The notes beneath the pieces were generated by a model, which worked only from the letters and a program-made list of their open reading frames with translations, ran no database searches and was not told the DNA's origin. This document shows positions 36,801-44,147 of a stretch of DNA of 64,000 bases, one piece after another; the stretch's first letter is position 1, and each line of letters begins with the position of its first letter. The stretch is from Flavobacterium taihuense (GTDB taxonomy: Bacteria; Bacteroidota; Bacteroidia; Flavobacteriales; Flavobacteriaceae). The DNA is taken from contig NZ_JAHWYN010000003.1 of the NCBI RefSeq assembly GCF_019351435.1, forward strand, positions 1 through 64,000, written 5' to 3'. The position numbers and the translations under genes were made by a program.

Positions 36801-37066
36801 ATTTTGACAGTGATGCCAAAGAAGAAGTTTTTGCAGCAGGGAATTATTTTGGAGTTACACCTTACCATAGCCGCTTTGATGGATTCTCTGGGGCATTAAT
36901 CAAAGACGATAAAACGATATTTCTGGGCAATCAAATAGGGATTGACTTGACACAAAAAGCGGTTCGACATTTGGATATTATTCATTTTAATGGAAAAAAA
37001 TACCTATTGGTTACCATTAATAATAAAAAAGCTGAGGTTTATGAATTACCGATGAGCTCCAATTAA
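33806..37066 (+). CDS. FG-GAP/VCBS-repeat lipoprotein with ASPIC/UnbV domain (copy 2)
   Basis: It encodes 1086 residues from the ATG at 33806, chosen because it starts a lipoprotein signal (MNKFYTIGLGALLLLSC, Cys17) and overlaps the previous stop in ATGAATAA; a Met ten codons upstream has no signal. It repeats the plan of copy 1: two sets of DxDxDG propeller repeats around an ASPIC/UnbV domain (GIGAKVISYSKG...TTRGFQSSSEPMLHFGYG...DSLVVIWPD). The two proteins align along their whole length but are clearly diverged, so the duplication is old. They may form a heteromeric surface complex with SusD; this is inferred from co-expression only. Confidence 0.85.
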   Translation: MNKFYTIGLGALLLLSCSDKQNRLFEKLSPKESNITFNNELLESKNISILDYLYYYNGGGVALGDINNDSLVDIYFSSNQGKNKLYLNKGNNKFEDISKKAGVEGQSDWNTGTVMADVNGDGYLDIYVSAVVGINGFEGHNELFINNKDNTFTESAAEYGLDLDNYSTSVAFFDYDLDGDLDMYLLNHAVHSELSFGNANIRNNRNYECGDKLFRNDNGKFVDVSAQAGVFGGANGYGLGIAVSDFNLDGYPDIYIGNDFHEDDYYYLNNGDGTFTECLKNYFGHTSRFSMGVDVADVNHDGFPDIMSLDMLPDDEKVLKSSLGDDNVQMLKLRTEKYGYHYQYTRNMLQINQAGQHFTETALLSGVAATDWSWSALFADYNQDGEQDIFVCNGIPKRPNDLDYVKYYSNEQVKSKISTTKLLDKMALKKMPKGNVSNFIFEGAPDLQFINKSNQWIENDSIISNGSGYADLDNDGDLDVVTNNINNIASVYINQTNKTSHYLKVKLRFAGKNTFGIGAKVISYSKGKKQFKELQTTRGFQSSSEPMLHFGYGKIAAIDSLVVIWPDKTYQTLKNVKCNQTLTINANANRNFFDYQTLHPKVIPIFKKTEAGLGIDFTHQENDFIDFVYQKLIPYQRSDRGPATAIGDLNGDGKEDIFFGGSKGKKAAVYIQNANGFSKKGYGEIEKDSVFEDVSAVIGDFNNDKINDLFVASGGGENASNLQDRLYVAKGNQLVNSVLPKLAQNAAVVKAFDYDKDGDLDLFVGNNSLNNRFGSTPNCYLLKNTNGVFTFADAKTFEGIGMVTDAVFSDFNKDGIVDLILVGEWMKPTFFANKNGKFVNVTETIFPEKSNGLYQSIIPFDIDNDGDQDYLVGNWGLNSKFKASQEFPMKMYYDDFDKNGTFETIVAKEKNGKYYTTLGLDELVEEFSGLLKKKFNSYKSFAGKPLEEVFDMKMLEKGKLYEVHNLKSGYLRNDNGKFTFVPFANKLQVSPITSFVKSNFDSDAKEEVFAAGNYFGVTPYHSRFDGFSGALIKDDKTIFLGNQIGIDLTQKAVRHLDIIHFNGKKYLLVTINNKKAEVYELPMSSN

Positions 37067-37111
37067 AAGAATCTAAAACCTACTCAAAAAATAAATAATA
37101 CATTACAGAAT

Positions 37112-38437
37112 ATGAAGGCTAAAATTTATACTATAGCAGCAGTTTGTTTGCTTTTTATTTCATGTGGTAAACAAAAATCAATTGTGGTAATGCCAAACGA
37201 ATACCATGCAGCAATCGAAAACGTAACGCAAATTATGATTCATGATATTTTTTCTCCTCCAGTGGCGAGTAGAATTTATGTGTATCCCAATGTGGCTGCT
37301 TATGAAGTAATTGCTCAAAATAGTAAAAAATACAATTCGCTTCAAGGACAATTGAAAGGCTTGGACTCCATTCCGGTACTGGATCCGAAGAGTGGAGTGA
37401 ATAAGGATTTGGCCGCCTTGATTGCCCATATGGAAGTGAGTAAACAATTGGTTTTTTCTGAGGATATGATTGAAGTTTTTAGAGATAGTCTATATAAAAA
37501 ATGGGAAAATGAAAATGCGAAAGAATTTGAAGTTTCCAAAGAATATGGATTAAAGGTAGCCGAACGCATCAAAAAGTGGATGGGTAAAGACAATTATAAA
37601 CAAACCAGAACATTGCCTAAATTTTCGGTTTTTGCAAATCAAGCCGGAAGATGGCAACCAACACCACCTGCCTATATGGATGCTGTTGAACCACATTGGG
37701 GAGAAATAAGAACATTGGTATTGGATTCTGCTTCACAATTCAAACCCGCGCCAGCATTGCCTTTTTCATTGGATAAAAATTCGCCGTTTTTCAAACAGGT
37801 GCAGGAAGTCTATGATATCAGTCTGGCAACTAAAAAGAAAGGGGATGATTGTGAGGAGATTAAAATTGCTCAATTTTGGGATTGTAATCCTTATGTTTCG
37901 GTTAGTCAAGGACACATGATGTTTGCCAAAAAGAAAATTTCTCCAGGTGCGCATTGGATGGGAATAACCAAAATTGCCTGTAAAAAAGCAAATGCTGATT
38001 TTGATAAAACCGTTTTTGCTTATACTAAAACTTCGGTAGGAATGTTTGAGGCTTTTATCAGTTGTTGGGACGAGAAATACCGAAGTAATGTAGTACGTCC
38101 AGAAACGGTCATCAATCAGAATATCGATGAAAATTGGAAACCATTGTTGCAAACGCCTCCATTTCCTGAATATACCAGTGGACATTCTGTTTTATCAACA
38201 GTTGCTGCGACAGTTTTGACCTCTGTTTTTGGAGAAAATTTTTCTTTTGTAGATGATACCGAGTTACAATTCGGGTTACCAAGCAGAACTTTTAAGAATT
38301 TTTTGGATGCGTCCAAAGAGGCTGCCATGAGCCGTTTCTATGGAGGTATTCACTACCGAGCAGCTATAGAGAATGGTATGGTAGAAGGAAAAAATGTTGG
38401 TGATTTTGTAGTGAATAAATTGAAGATGGTTAAATAA
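37112..38437 (+). CDS. PAP2-superfamily lipoprotein (vanadium haloperoxidase-like), second copy
   Basis: It encodes 441 residues with a lipobox at Cys18. All three catalytic motifs are present: KX6RP (Lys322, Arg329-Pro330), SGH (356-358) and SRX5H (Ser407-Arg408, His414). Family members are either acid phosphatases or vanadium-dependent haloperoxidases. It starts 45 bp after the second FG-GAP gene and ends 2 bp before the next gene, so it belongs to the same transcript. A role in removing phosphate from sugar phosphates is possible but not shown. It is a paralogue of the gene at 9178, which lies beside outer-membrane barrels. Confidence 0.82.
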   Translation: MKAKIYTIAAVCLLFISCGKQKSIVVMPNEYHAAIENVTQIMIHDIFSPPVASRIYVYPNVAAYEVIAQNSKKYNSLQGQLKGLDSIPVLDPKSGVNKDLAALIAHMEVSKQLVFSEDMIEVFRDSLYKKWENENAKEFEVSKEYGLKVAERIKKWMGKDNYKQTRTLPKFSVFANQAGRWQPTPPAYMDAVEPHWGEIRTLVLDSASQFKPAPALPFSLDKNSPFFKQVQEVYDISLATKKKGDDCEEIKIAQFWDCNPYVSVSQGHMMFAKKKISPGAHWMGITKIACKKANADFDKTVFAYTKTSVGMFEAFISCWDEKYRSNVVRPETVINQNIDENWKPLLQTPPFPEYTSGHSVLSTVAATVLTSVFGENFSFVDDTELQFGLPSRTFKNFLDASKEAAMSRFYGGIHYRAAIENGMVEGKNVGDFVVNKLKMVK

Positions 38438-38439
38438 TT

Positions 38440-39357
38440 ATGAAAACAAAAAATAAATTCATATTGGGTTGCGGTTTATTGTTATCCGTCTTTTTGATTT
38501 GGTATTTGTTTGTAAAAGAAAATGATTACACCATTTCGTTTACAGTAAAAGCGGCGACAGGCACTGTTTTTCAAGGTATAAATGAATGGAGTGCCATAAG
38601 GTTGGAAAAAGAAAAGGAAAACTATCAAACAGTTGCTAAAAATAATTTTGATTTCATCAAACAAAGAATGACTAAAAATCATTCTCAAATGGATTATACT
38701 TGGGAAATGGTTCCCATAAATGATTCGATGACCAAAGTGAATGTAGGCATTAAAGAATGGAATCATAGTTTGTATAACAAAATATCGGCCCCTTTTGTCA
38801 ATACAAAATTTAAAGAGGAACAAATACAAAAGATAAAATCTTTTAAAGAGGGTTTAAATGATCATATTTCAAAATTTAAATATAAAATTGATGGATTGGG
38901 TTCTTCAAAAGAAGAGTTTGTAGCTTACATATCATTAAAAAGTGTTTTGCAAACCAAAGCACAGACCATGATTGGGAATGATGGAGTAATTACAGGATTT
39001 TTGCAAATGCATAATATTAAAATTCAAGGAAGACCTTATGTTGAGGTTACGAAATGGGATTTTGACAAAGAGACTCTTGATTTTAATTATTGCTTTCCAA
39101 TTGACAAGGAAACAAAAATCATTGCCGATAAAGATGTAAAGTTTAAAACCATACCTGCAATGAAAGGCTTAAAAGCAACCTATTTTGGCAATATGAGAAC
39201 GTCGGATCGTTCTTGGTTTGCTTTATTGGATTATGCAAAAAAGAATGGTTATGAGCTAAATAATAAGCCATTAGAACATTTTTTTGCAAATCCTTTTAAT
39301 GGAGGAGACGAACTGTCTTGGAAGACAGAAGTCATTATTCCTTTCGTAAAAAGATAA
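38440..39357 (+). CDS. Membrane-anchored SRPBCC-like/GyrI-like ligand-binding protein
   Basis: It encodes 305 residues. There is one N-terminal transmembrane segment (about 7-24), then a domain resembling the SRPBCC fold (about 27-145), then a C-terminal half (about 160-305) resembling the GyrI-like effector-binding domain, with RPYVEVTKWD, KATYFGNM, SWFALLDYAKKNGY and a final strand EVIIPF. GyrI-like domains bind small molecules in some transcription activators, but no DNA-binding domain is present here. The catalytic Glu pattern is unclear. It is co-transcribed with the PAP2 gene (2-bp gap). Its function is unknown; it may bind a hydrophobic or charged ligand at the inner membrane. Confidence 0.65.
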   Translation: MKTKNKFILGCGLLLSVFLIWYLFVKENDYTISFTVKAATGTVFQGINEWSAIRLEKEKENYQTVAKNNFDFIKQRMTKNHSQMDYTWEMVPINDSMTKVNVGIKEWNHSLYNKISAPFVNTKFKEEQIQKIKSFKEGLNDHISKFKYKIDGLGSSKEEFVAYISLKSVLQTKAQTMIGNDGVITGFLQMHNIKIQGRPYVEVTKWDFDKETLDFNYCFPIDKETKIIADKDVKFKTIPAMKGLKATYFGNMRTSDRSWFALLDYAKKNGYELNNKPLEHFFANPFNGGDELSWKTEVIIPFVKR

Positions 39358-39380
39358 TATCTCAAATCTTTTTTGTTTTA

Positions 39381-39415
39381 CGAAAACGTTTTTGGTGATT
39401 TCGAAATCGATTTCG
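39381..39415. promoter_or_regulatory. Paired operator upstream of the SLC45-like MFS operon
   Basis: The sites are CGAAAACGTTTTTG (39381-39394, one mismatch from the palindrome) and CGAAATCGATTTCG (39402-39415, a perfect palindrome with a variant core). The centres are 21 bp apart. It matches the other two paired operators in position and type, but both half-sites are altered, so binding may be weaker. Confidence 0.7.
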
Positions 39416-39449
39416 ATTTTATATTATGTTTTAATTGTTTCTATAGAAT

Positions 39450-39457
39450 TACTTTTA
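39450..39457 (+). promoter_or_regulatory. Candidate -7 element of the MFS/trehalase operon
   Basis: It reads TACTTTTA, one mismatch from TAnnTTTG, beginning 41.5 bp after the nearer operator centre and 24 bp before the ATG at 39482. Confidence 0.4.
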
Positions 39458-39481
39458 ATTAAATATTAACTAAACCACGAT

Positions 39482-40792
39482 ATGAATTTTAAAGCAAAAA
39501 TGAGTTTTTGGCAAATTATCAATATGAATGTTGGTTTTTTTGGTATTCAGTATAGTTTCGGATTGCAACAAAGTGCCGTGAATCCAATTTATGATTTTCT
39601 TGGAGCGAGTCCGGATCAACTGCCTATACTTAATCTTGCCGGACCACTAACTGGATTGTTAATTCAACCCATAATAGGTGCTTTGAGCGATAAAACGTGG
39701 TCTCCAAAATTGGGAGGAAGAAGAAAACCTTATTTTTTTATAGGTGCATTGGTTTGTAGTTTGGCGCTATTTCTCTATCCTTTTAGCAGTTCTTTATGGA
39801 TGGCAGCTGGTTTGCTTTGGATTTTAGATGTAGGGAATAATACTGCAATGGAACCCTATCGTGCCTTTATTGCTGATAAATTAGACGAATCACAACAACC
39901 AACAGGTTTTCAGGCGCAAAGTTTTTTTACGGGTTTTGGGCAAACATTAGCCAATGTCTCATTATTTATTTTTCCTCTTATTTTTATTGGGACAACTGGG
40001 AAATTACCAACTTGGGTTTTTGCATCCTTTTTTCTGGGGTCAATTTGCTCTATTGGATCGGTTTGGTGGAGTTCTCATACAACCAAGGAAATTCCTCCTT
40101 CAGAGGAAGAGTTAAAAGTTATGCAATCGGAACCATTAAGTGTTTTTACTCCATTTGTTGACATTATAAAAGCGGTAAAATATATGCCAAAAGTAATGTG
40201 GCAACTGGCATTGGTTTATTTGTTTCAATGGTATGCACTTTTTTGTTATTGGCAAAATTCATCAAAAAGTATAGCACTTTCGGTTTGGCATACCACTCCT
40301 CAGAAAGATATGAAATTGTATTCAGAAGCGGTAAGTTGGACAGGTTTGGTAAATGGGTGGTATAATATTGTAACCTTTTTAGTTGCTTTTAGTTTGGTCT
40401 ATTTTGCAAAAAAGTATTCAGCAAAAATGGTACATTTCACGTGCTTGATTTTGGCCGCAATTGGTTTTTTACTTTTTCCTCATATTGAGAATAAGTACCT
40501 GTTATTTCCTGCCATAACCGGTTTTGGAATCGGTTGGGCCAGTATGATGGGAATTCCATATCTAATGGTAGTTTCGCAAATTCCTAAAGAACGATATGGA
40601 GTTTATATGGGAATCATTAACATGATGATTGTAATTCCAATGTTTATTCAAACGATCAGTTTTGGATATATTCTTAAGCATTTTTTAAATAATGATCCGC
40701 GATTGGCAATAACATTTGCAGGGGTCTTATTAGTTCTAAGTGCTGTTTTTACTCTATTTATTAAAACAAAAAAAGAAGGTATCAGTGAATAA
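39482..40792 (+). CDS. SLC45-like MFS transporter (probable sucrose/maltose-type disaccharide symporter)
   Basis: It encodes 436 residues with about 12 hydrophobic segments. FGIQYSFGLQQS at the N-terminus, GALSDKTWSPKLGGRRKPYFF after helix 2 and DVGNNTAMEPYRAFIAD are characteristic of the glycoside-pentoside/SLC45-type group that includes sucrose and maltose symporters. It probably imports an intact disaccharide for the cytoplasmic enzymes encoded next. It is the first gene of a five-gene operon with its own paired operator, and its stop overlaps the next start by 8 bases. Confidence 0.85.
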   Translation: MNFKAKMSFWQIINMNVGFFGIQYSFGLQQSAVNPIYDFLGASPDQLPILNLAGPLTGLLIQPIIGALSDKTWSPKLGGRRKPYFFIGALVCSLALFLYPFSSSLWMAAGLLWILDVGNNTAMEPYRAFIADKLDESQQPTGFQAQSFFTGFGQTLANVSLFIFPLIFIGTTGKLPTWVFASFFLGSICSIGSVWWSSHTTKEIPPSEEELKVMQSEPLSVFTPFVDIIKAVKYMPKVMWQLALVYLFQWYALFCYWQNSSKSIALSVWHTTPQKDMKLYSEAVSWTGLVNGWYNIVTFLVAFSLVYFAKKYSAKMVHFTCLILAAIGFLLFPHIENKYLLFPAITGFGIGWASMMGIPYLMVVSQIPKERYGVYMGIINMMIVIPMFIQTISFGYILKHFLNNDPRLAITFAGVLLVLSAVFTLFIKTKKEGISE

Positions 40793-41960
40793 TTTAGCCT
40801 ATAATAAAGCAATCGATTTACTTCAAAAAGTTTCTTCCTCAGAAGGTTTTTTGGCAAGTGCCCAAAACATTTCAAATTACAAAAGAGTTTGGGCCCGTGA
40901 CGGTGTGATTTGTGGTTTGGCAGCATTAGCGTCAGGAGATGAAAAGTTGATAACAACTTTTCGGAAAACACTGGAGACACTCTCCCGGAACCAACATCAT
41001 AATGGGACAATTCCATCCAATGTTATGACAGGTGAAGAATATGTTGAGGTTAGTTATGGAGGGCTTGCCGGTCGGGTTGATGCGGTAACTTGGTTTGTAA
41101 TTGGAATTTGTCAATATGCGTTTTATACCAAAGATGATTCTTTTGTAAAAAAACACGAATCTAATATTGAAAAATGTTTGCAATTACTGGAGGCTTGGGA
41201 ATTTAACAACAAAGGGCTTTTGTATGTACCCTTGTCTGGAAATTGGGCAGACGAGTATATTACGGATGGTTATGTTTTATACGACCAATTGTTAAGGGTT
41301 TGGGCTCTGAAAAGTTACAATCACTTTGCAAAGAATGATGCTATAACAACTAAAATTGAAATTATAACAGCTCAAATAGAATGCAATTTTACTCCCCATT
41401 CGGTTGGAGAGAAATACCATGAAAGAGCATATAAGGAAGTTAATATTCAACACTACATGCCTTGCTCTTTCTCTCCCGCCGGATACAAAACACAATTTGA
41501 TGCATTTGCCAATTCTTTGGCTTTGATGCTCAATATTGGGTCTGCTGAATTTCAGAATTCCATAATTAATCATTCTCTAGAGTTGAAAAATAAAATGCCG
41601 TTGCATTTATTGCCAGCTTTTTGGCCTCCTATCCAGGAAATGGATATTGATTGGCAACTTCTTAGAAACAATTGCAAGTACGAATTTAGAAATTACCCCA
41701 ATGAGTTTCATAATGGAGGCAGTTGGGCTATGGTGAATGGGTTTTATGGACTGGCTCTGTTGTCTAAAGGAAAACAAAAGGAAGCTGATGAAATATTGGA
41801 AGCCATAAATCATGTCAATGCTGTCGAAGAATTTCGTTTCTATGAGAACTTCAATAGTGAAACCAAAGCACCGAATGGTGTTCCTTTTTGCGCATGGAGT
41901 GCTGCGGCAACCGTTTTTTTGCATCAAAATAGATACGCTAATTTTAAATTTTTAGTTTAA
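40785..41960 (+). CDS. Cytoplasmic (alpha/alpha)6-barrel glycosidase, GH100-like neutral invertase candidate
   Basis: It encodes 391 residues from a GTG at 40785 that overlaps the MFS stop (GTGAATAA); a longer frame from 40740 would run through the MFS gene. There is no signal peptide. The motifs NYKRVWARDG (Asp39), GRVDAVTWFVIGICQY, YPNEFHNGGSWAMVNG and RFYENFN...APNGVPFCAWSAA resemble in order the conserved blocks of GH100 alkaline/neutral invertases. Amylo-alpha-1,6-glucosidase-like annotation is the main alternative. The flanking disaccharide transporter and PfkB kinase fit cytoplasmic sucrose cleavage to glucose and fructose. The family assignment is moderate because it rests on remembered motifs. 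Confidence 0.65.
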   Translation: MNNLAYNKAIDLLQKVSSSEGFLASAQNISNYKRVWARDGVICGLAALASGDEKLITTFRKTLETLSRNQHHNGTIPSNVMTGEEYVEVSYGGLAGRVDAVTWFVIGICQYAFYTKDDSFVKKHESNIEKCLQLLEAWEFNNKGLLYVPLSGNWADEYITDGYVLYDQLLRVWALKSYNHFAKNDAITTKIEIITAQIECNFTPHSVGEKYHERAYKEVNIQHYMPCSFSPAGYKTQFDAFANSLALMLNIGSAEFQNSIINHSLELKNKMPLHLLPAFWPPIQEMDIDWQLLRNNCKYEFRNYPNEFHNGGSWAMVNGFYGLALLSKGKQKEADEILEAINHVNAVEEFRFYENFNSETKAPNGVPFCAWSAAATVFLHQNRYANFKFLV

Positions 41961-41961
41961 A

Positions 41962-42900
41962 ATGGAAAAAACTATTGATATTATATGTGTTGGAGAAGTA
42001 TTGATTGATTGTATTGGTCAGCAAATAAATGCAACGATTCGGGAGACCCAAGATTATCATCGGTATCTTGGTGGTTCGCCAACTAATGTGGCTTCAAATG
42101 CTGCACGATTGGGCTTAAAATCGGTTTTGGTGGCTACTTGCGGAAATGATGGTTTGGGTGATTTTAGTATTCAAAAGCTTAAAACGGAAAAAGTAATAAC
42201 TACTCAAATTGCTCAATTAGAAACGGCTTCCACTTCGATAATTTTGGTCTCAAAATCTACGGGAACTCCTGATTTTATTCCGTATCGGGATGCCGATTTT
42301 CAAATTATGCCAAATCAGATTCCTGAAGATTTATTAAAAAGCGCCAAAATATACCATACGACTTGTTTTGCTTTGAGCAAAAAACCGGCTCAGGAAACGA
42401 TAGTTGAAAATGCCAAAAAAGCCAAAGCTTTGGGTTTGCAAACGAGTATCGACATTAATTTTTCGGAAAGAATTTGGCCTAATCGCGATGAAGCCAAAAA
42501 GGTTCTCAGCGATTATTTATCAACTAATCCTTTTGTGAAACTAAGCGAAGATGACTGCTACCGGCTTTTTGCGGAAGCGAAATCGGAAGATTTTATATTT
42601 GACTATTTTCATGGTTTGGGGGCTTCAACAATATGTTTGACGAAAGGTGGGGATGGAGTAGTACTGTCTGATAAAGAAGTGGGAATAATTCGTAAATCGG
42701 CATTGCCAGTTGCCGAAATAAAAGATACTACTGGTGCAGGAGATGCTTTCTGGACTGGATTTTTGTATGCTCAATTGCAAAATAAAAATTGGGAAGAAAC
42801 AATTACAATTGCCCAGCGGTTGGCCGTTTTAAAACTTCAAAATATAGGAGGATTGCCAGACAGAATAAATATTCTGGAGTATCTAAATGCAGATTTATAA
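41962..42900 (+). CDS. PfkB-family carbohydrate kinase (second probable fructokinase)
   Basis: It encodes 312 residues. GEVLIDCIG, YLGGSPTNVASNAARLG and DTTGAGDAFWTG are the ribokinase/PfkB signatures, with the catalytic Asp in the last. It follows the GH100-like gene by 1 bp, so it probably phosphorylates the fructose made in the cytoplasm. It is only distantly related to the kinase at 19201, so the two operons carry separate kinases rather than recent duplicates. Confidence 0.87.
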   Translation: MEKTIDIICVGEVLIDCIGQQINATIRETQDYHRYLGGSPTNVASNAARLGLKSVLVATCGNDGLGDFSIQKLKTEKVITTQIAQLETASTSIILVSKSTGTPDFIPYRDADFQIMPNQIPEDLLKSAKIYHTTCFALSKKPAQETIVENAKKAKALGLQTSIDINFSERIWPNRDEAKKVLSDYLSTNPFVKLSEDDCYRLFAEAKSEDFIFDYFHGLGASTICLTKGGDGVVLSDKEVGIIRKSALPVAEIKDTTGAGDAFWTGFLYAQLQNKNWEETITIAQRLAVLKLQNIGGLPDRINILEYLNADL

Positions 42901-42920
42901 ATTAATTCAAACCATTTTAA

Positions 42921-44147
42921 ATGAAGAACATTACCATTAAGCTCGCATTATTTATTAATTATTTTGTTTTTGCTGCCCTTTTGAACAGCGTGGGATTGTT
43001 GATTCAAAAGTCTCAAAATATGTATGGTGTTTCTGAAGTACAAGCAAGTGTATTGGAACCGGCCAAAGATTTAACCATTGCATTTGTAGCTTTTTTGATT
43101 GGCTCCTTGCTTCCTAAATTAGGCTATAAAAAAGGAATGTTAATCAGTTTGGCAGTTGTTTTTGCGGGCTGTTTTGTTATGTATTTTGGTGATTCTTTTT
43201 GGAGTGTCATTGTATTGTTTGCCTGTACAGGATTTTCTTTTGCGATAATCAAAGTGTCAGTCATGGCTTTAATTGGTGTTGTTACCGATACTGAAAAACA
43301 GCATAAGGCATTTATGAGTTACATAGAAAGCGTGTTTATGTTAGGGATTGTGTTTGCCTATGTGATTTTTCCAATGTTTTATAGCGAAACAAATCCGAAG
43401 GCCTGGCTCAATGTTTATTTGGTTTTAGCGGGATTGATAGCCCTTGTTTTTGTTTTTATTTTAATCTCAAAATTTAATTTACCCAAAGTAGAAAATCCTA
43501 AATCTTTTCAAGAAGATTTTAAAGACATGTTGAGTTTGCTGAAAAGACCTTTGATTTTGCTTTTTGCTGTTTTTGCCTTTATGTATGTAATGACCGAACA
43601 GGGAATCATGTCTTGGCTGCCCACTTTTAATCAAAAAGTGTTGCATCTTAATGAACGATTAGCGGGTCAGATGGCCGTAATTTTAATGCTTTCCATTGCT
43701 TTTGGGAGGTTTATTTCGGGAATAATTGTCAAGAAAATCCATTGGTACGTTTTTTTGACGGTTTGTTTATTCGCGGCAGCGAGTTTAATTGTTTTTGTTT
43801 TGCCAATGGCTTCCGGAATTGAAATCACACAGGTAAATGCTTTGTCCGAAGTGCCATTAATAGGGTTTGTATTTCCATTAATAGGTTTGTTCCTAGCACC
43901 CATTTATCCGATTGTAAACTCAACAATCATTAGTGCTACAGAGAAACATTTTCATGGTGCCGTTGCGGGTTTGTTGACTTTTTTCTCTGCAATTGGAGGA
44001 ACAAGCGGATCCGTGATTATTGGATATTTATTCCAAAAGATTGGAGGAAGCAAAGCCTTTTATTTTTCGCTAATTCCTTTGGCAGTTCTTGTAGTTGTTT
44101 TGTTTTTTATTAATAAATTAAATAAAAAAGATGAAGTTCTTACTTAA
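42921..44147 (+). CDS. MFS transporter (FucP/TsgA-like group)
   Basis: It encodes 408 residues with about 12 hydrophobic segments. The arrangement (VSEVQASVLEPAKDLTIAF, GYKKGMLISL, FSFAIIKVSVMALIG and the C-terminal GLLTFFSAIGGTSGSVIIGY) fits the FucP/TsgA-like MFS branch, with no sugar-porter signatures. The substrate is unknown; from the operon, a hexose or disaccharide is likely. It overlaps the trehalase gene by 17 bases, implying coupled translation. Confidence 0.75.
   Translation: MKNITIKLALFINYFVFAALLNSVGLLIQKSQNMYGVSEVQASVLEPAKDLTIAFVAFLIGSLLPKLGYKKGMLISLAVVFAGCFVMYFGDSFWSVIVLFACTGFSFAIIKVSVMALIGVVTDTEKQHKAFMSYIESVFMLGIVFAYVIFPMFYSETNPKAWLNVYLVLAGLIALVFVFILISKFNLPKVENPKSFQEDFKDMLSLLKRPLILLFAVFAFMYVMTEQGIMSWLPTFNQKVLHLNERLAGQMAVILMLSIAFGRFISGIIVKKIHWYVFLTVCLFAAASLIVFVLPMASGIEITQVNALSEVPLIGFVFPLIGLFLAPIYPIVNSTIISATEKHFHGAVAGLLTFFSAIGGTSGSVIIGYLFQKIGGSKAFYFSLIPLAVLVVVLFFINKLNKKDEVLT

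Noticed and set aside
40740..40784. Longer N-terminus for the GH100-like enzyme
   Set aside because: It overlaps the MFS gene for 53 bases, and the GTG at 40785 gives a normal short overlap.
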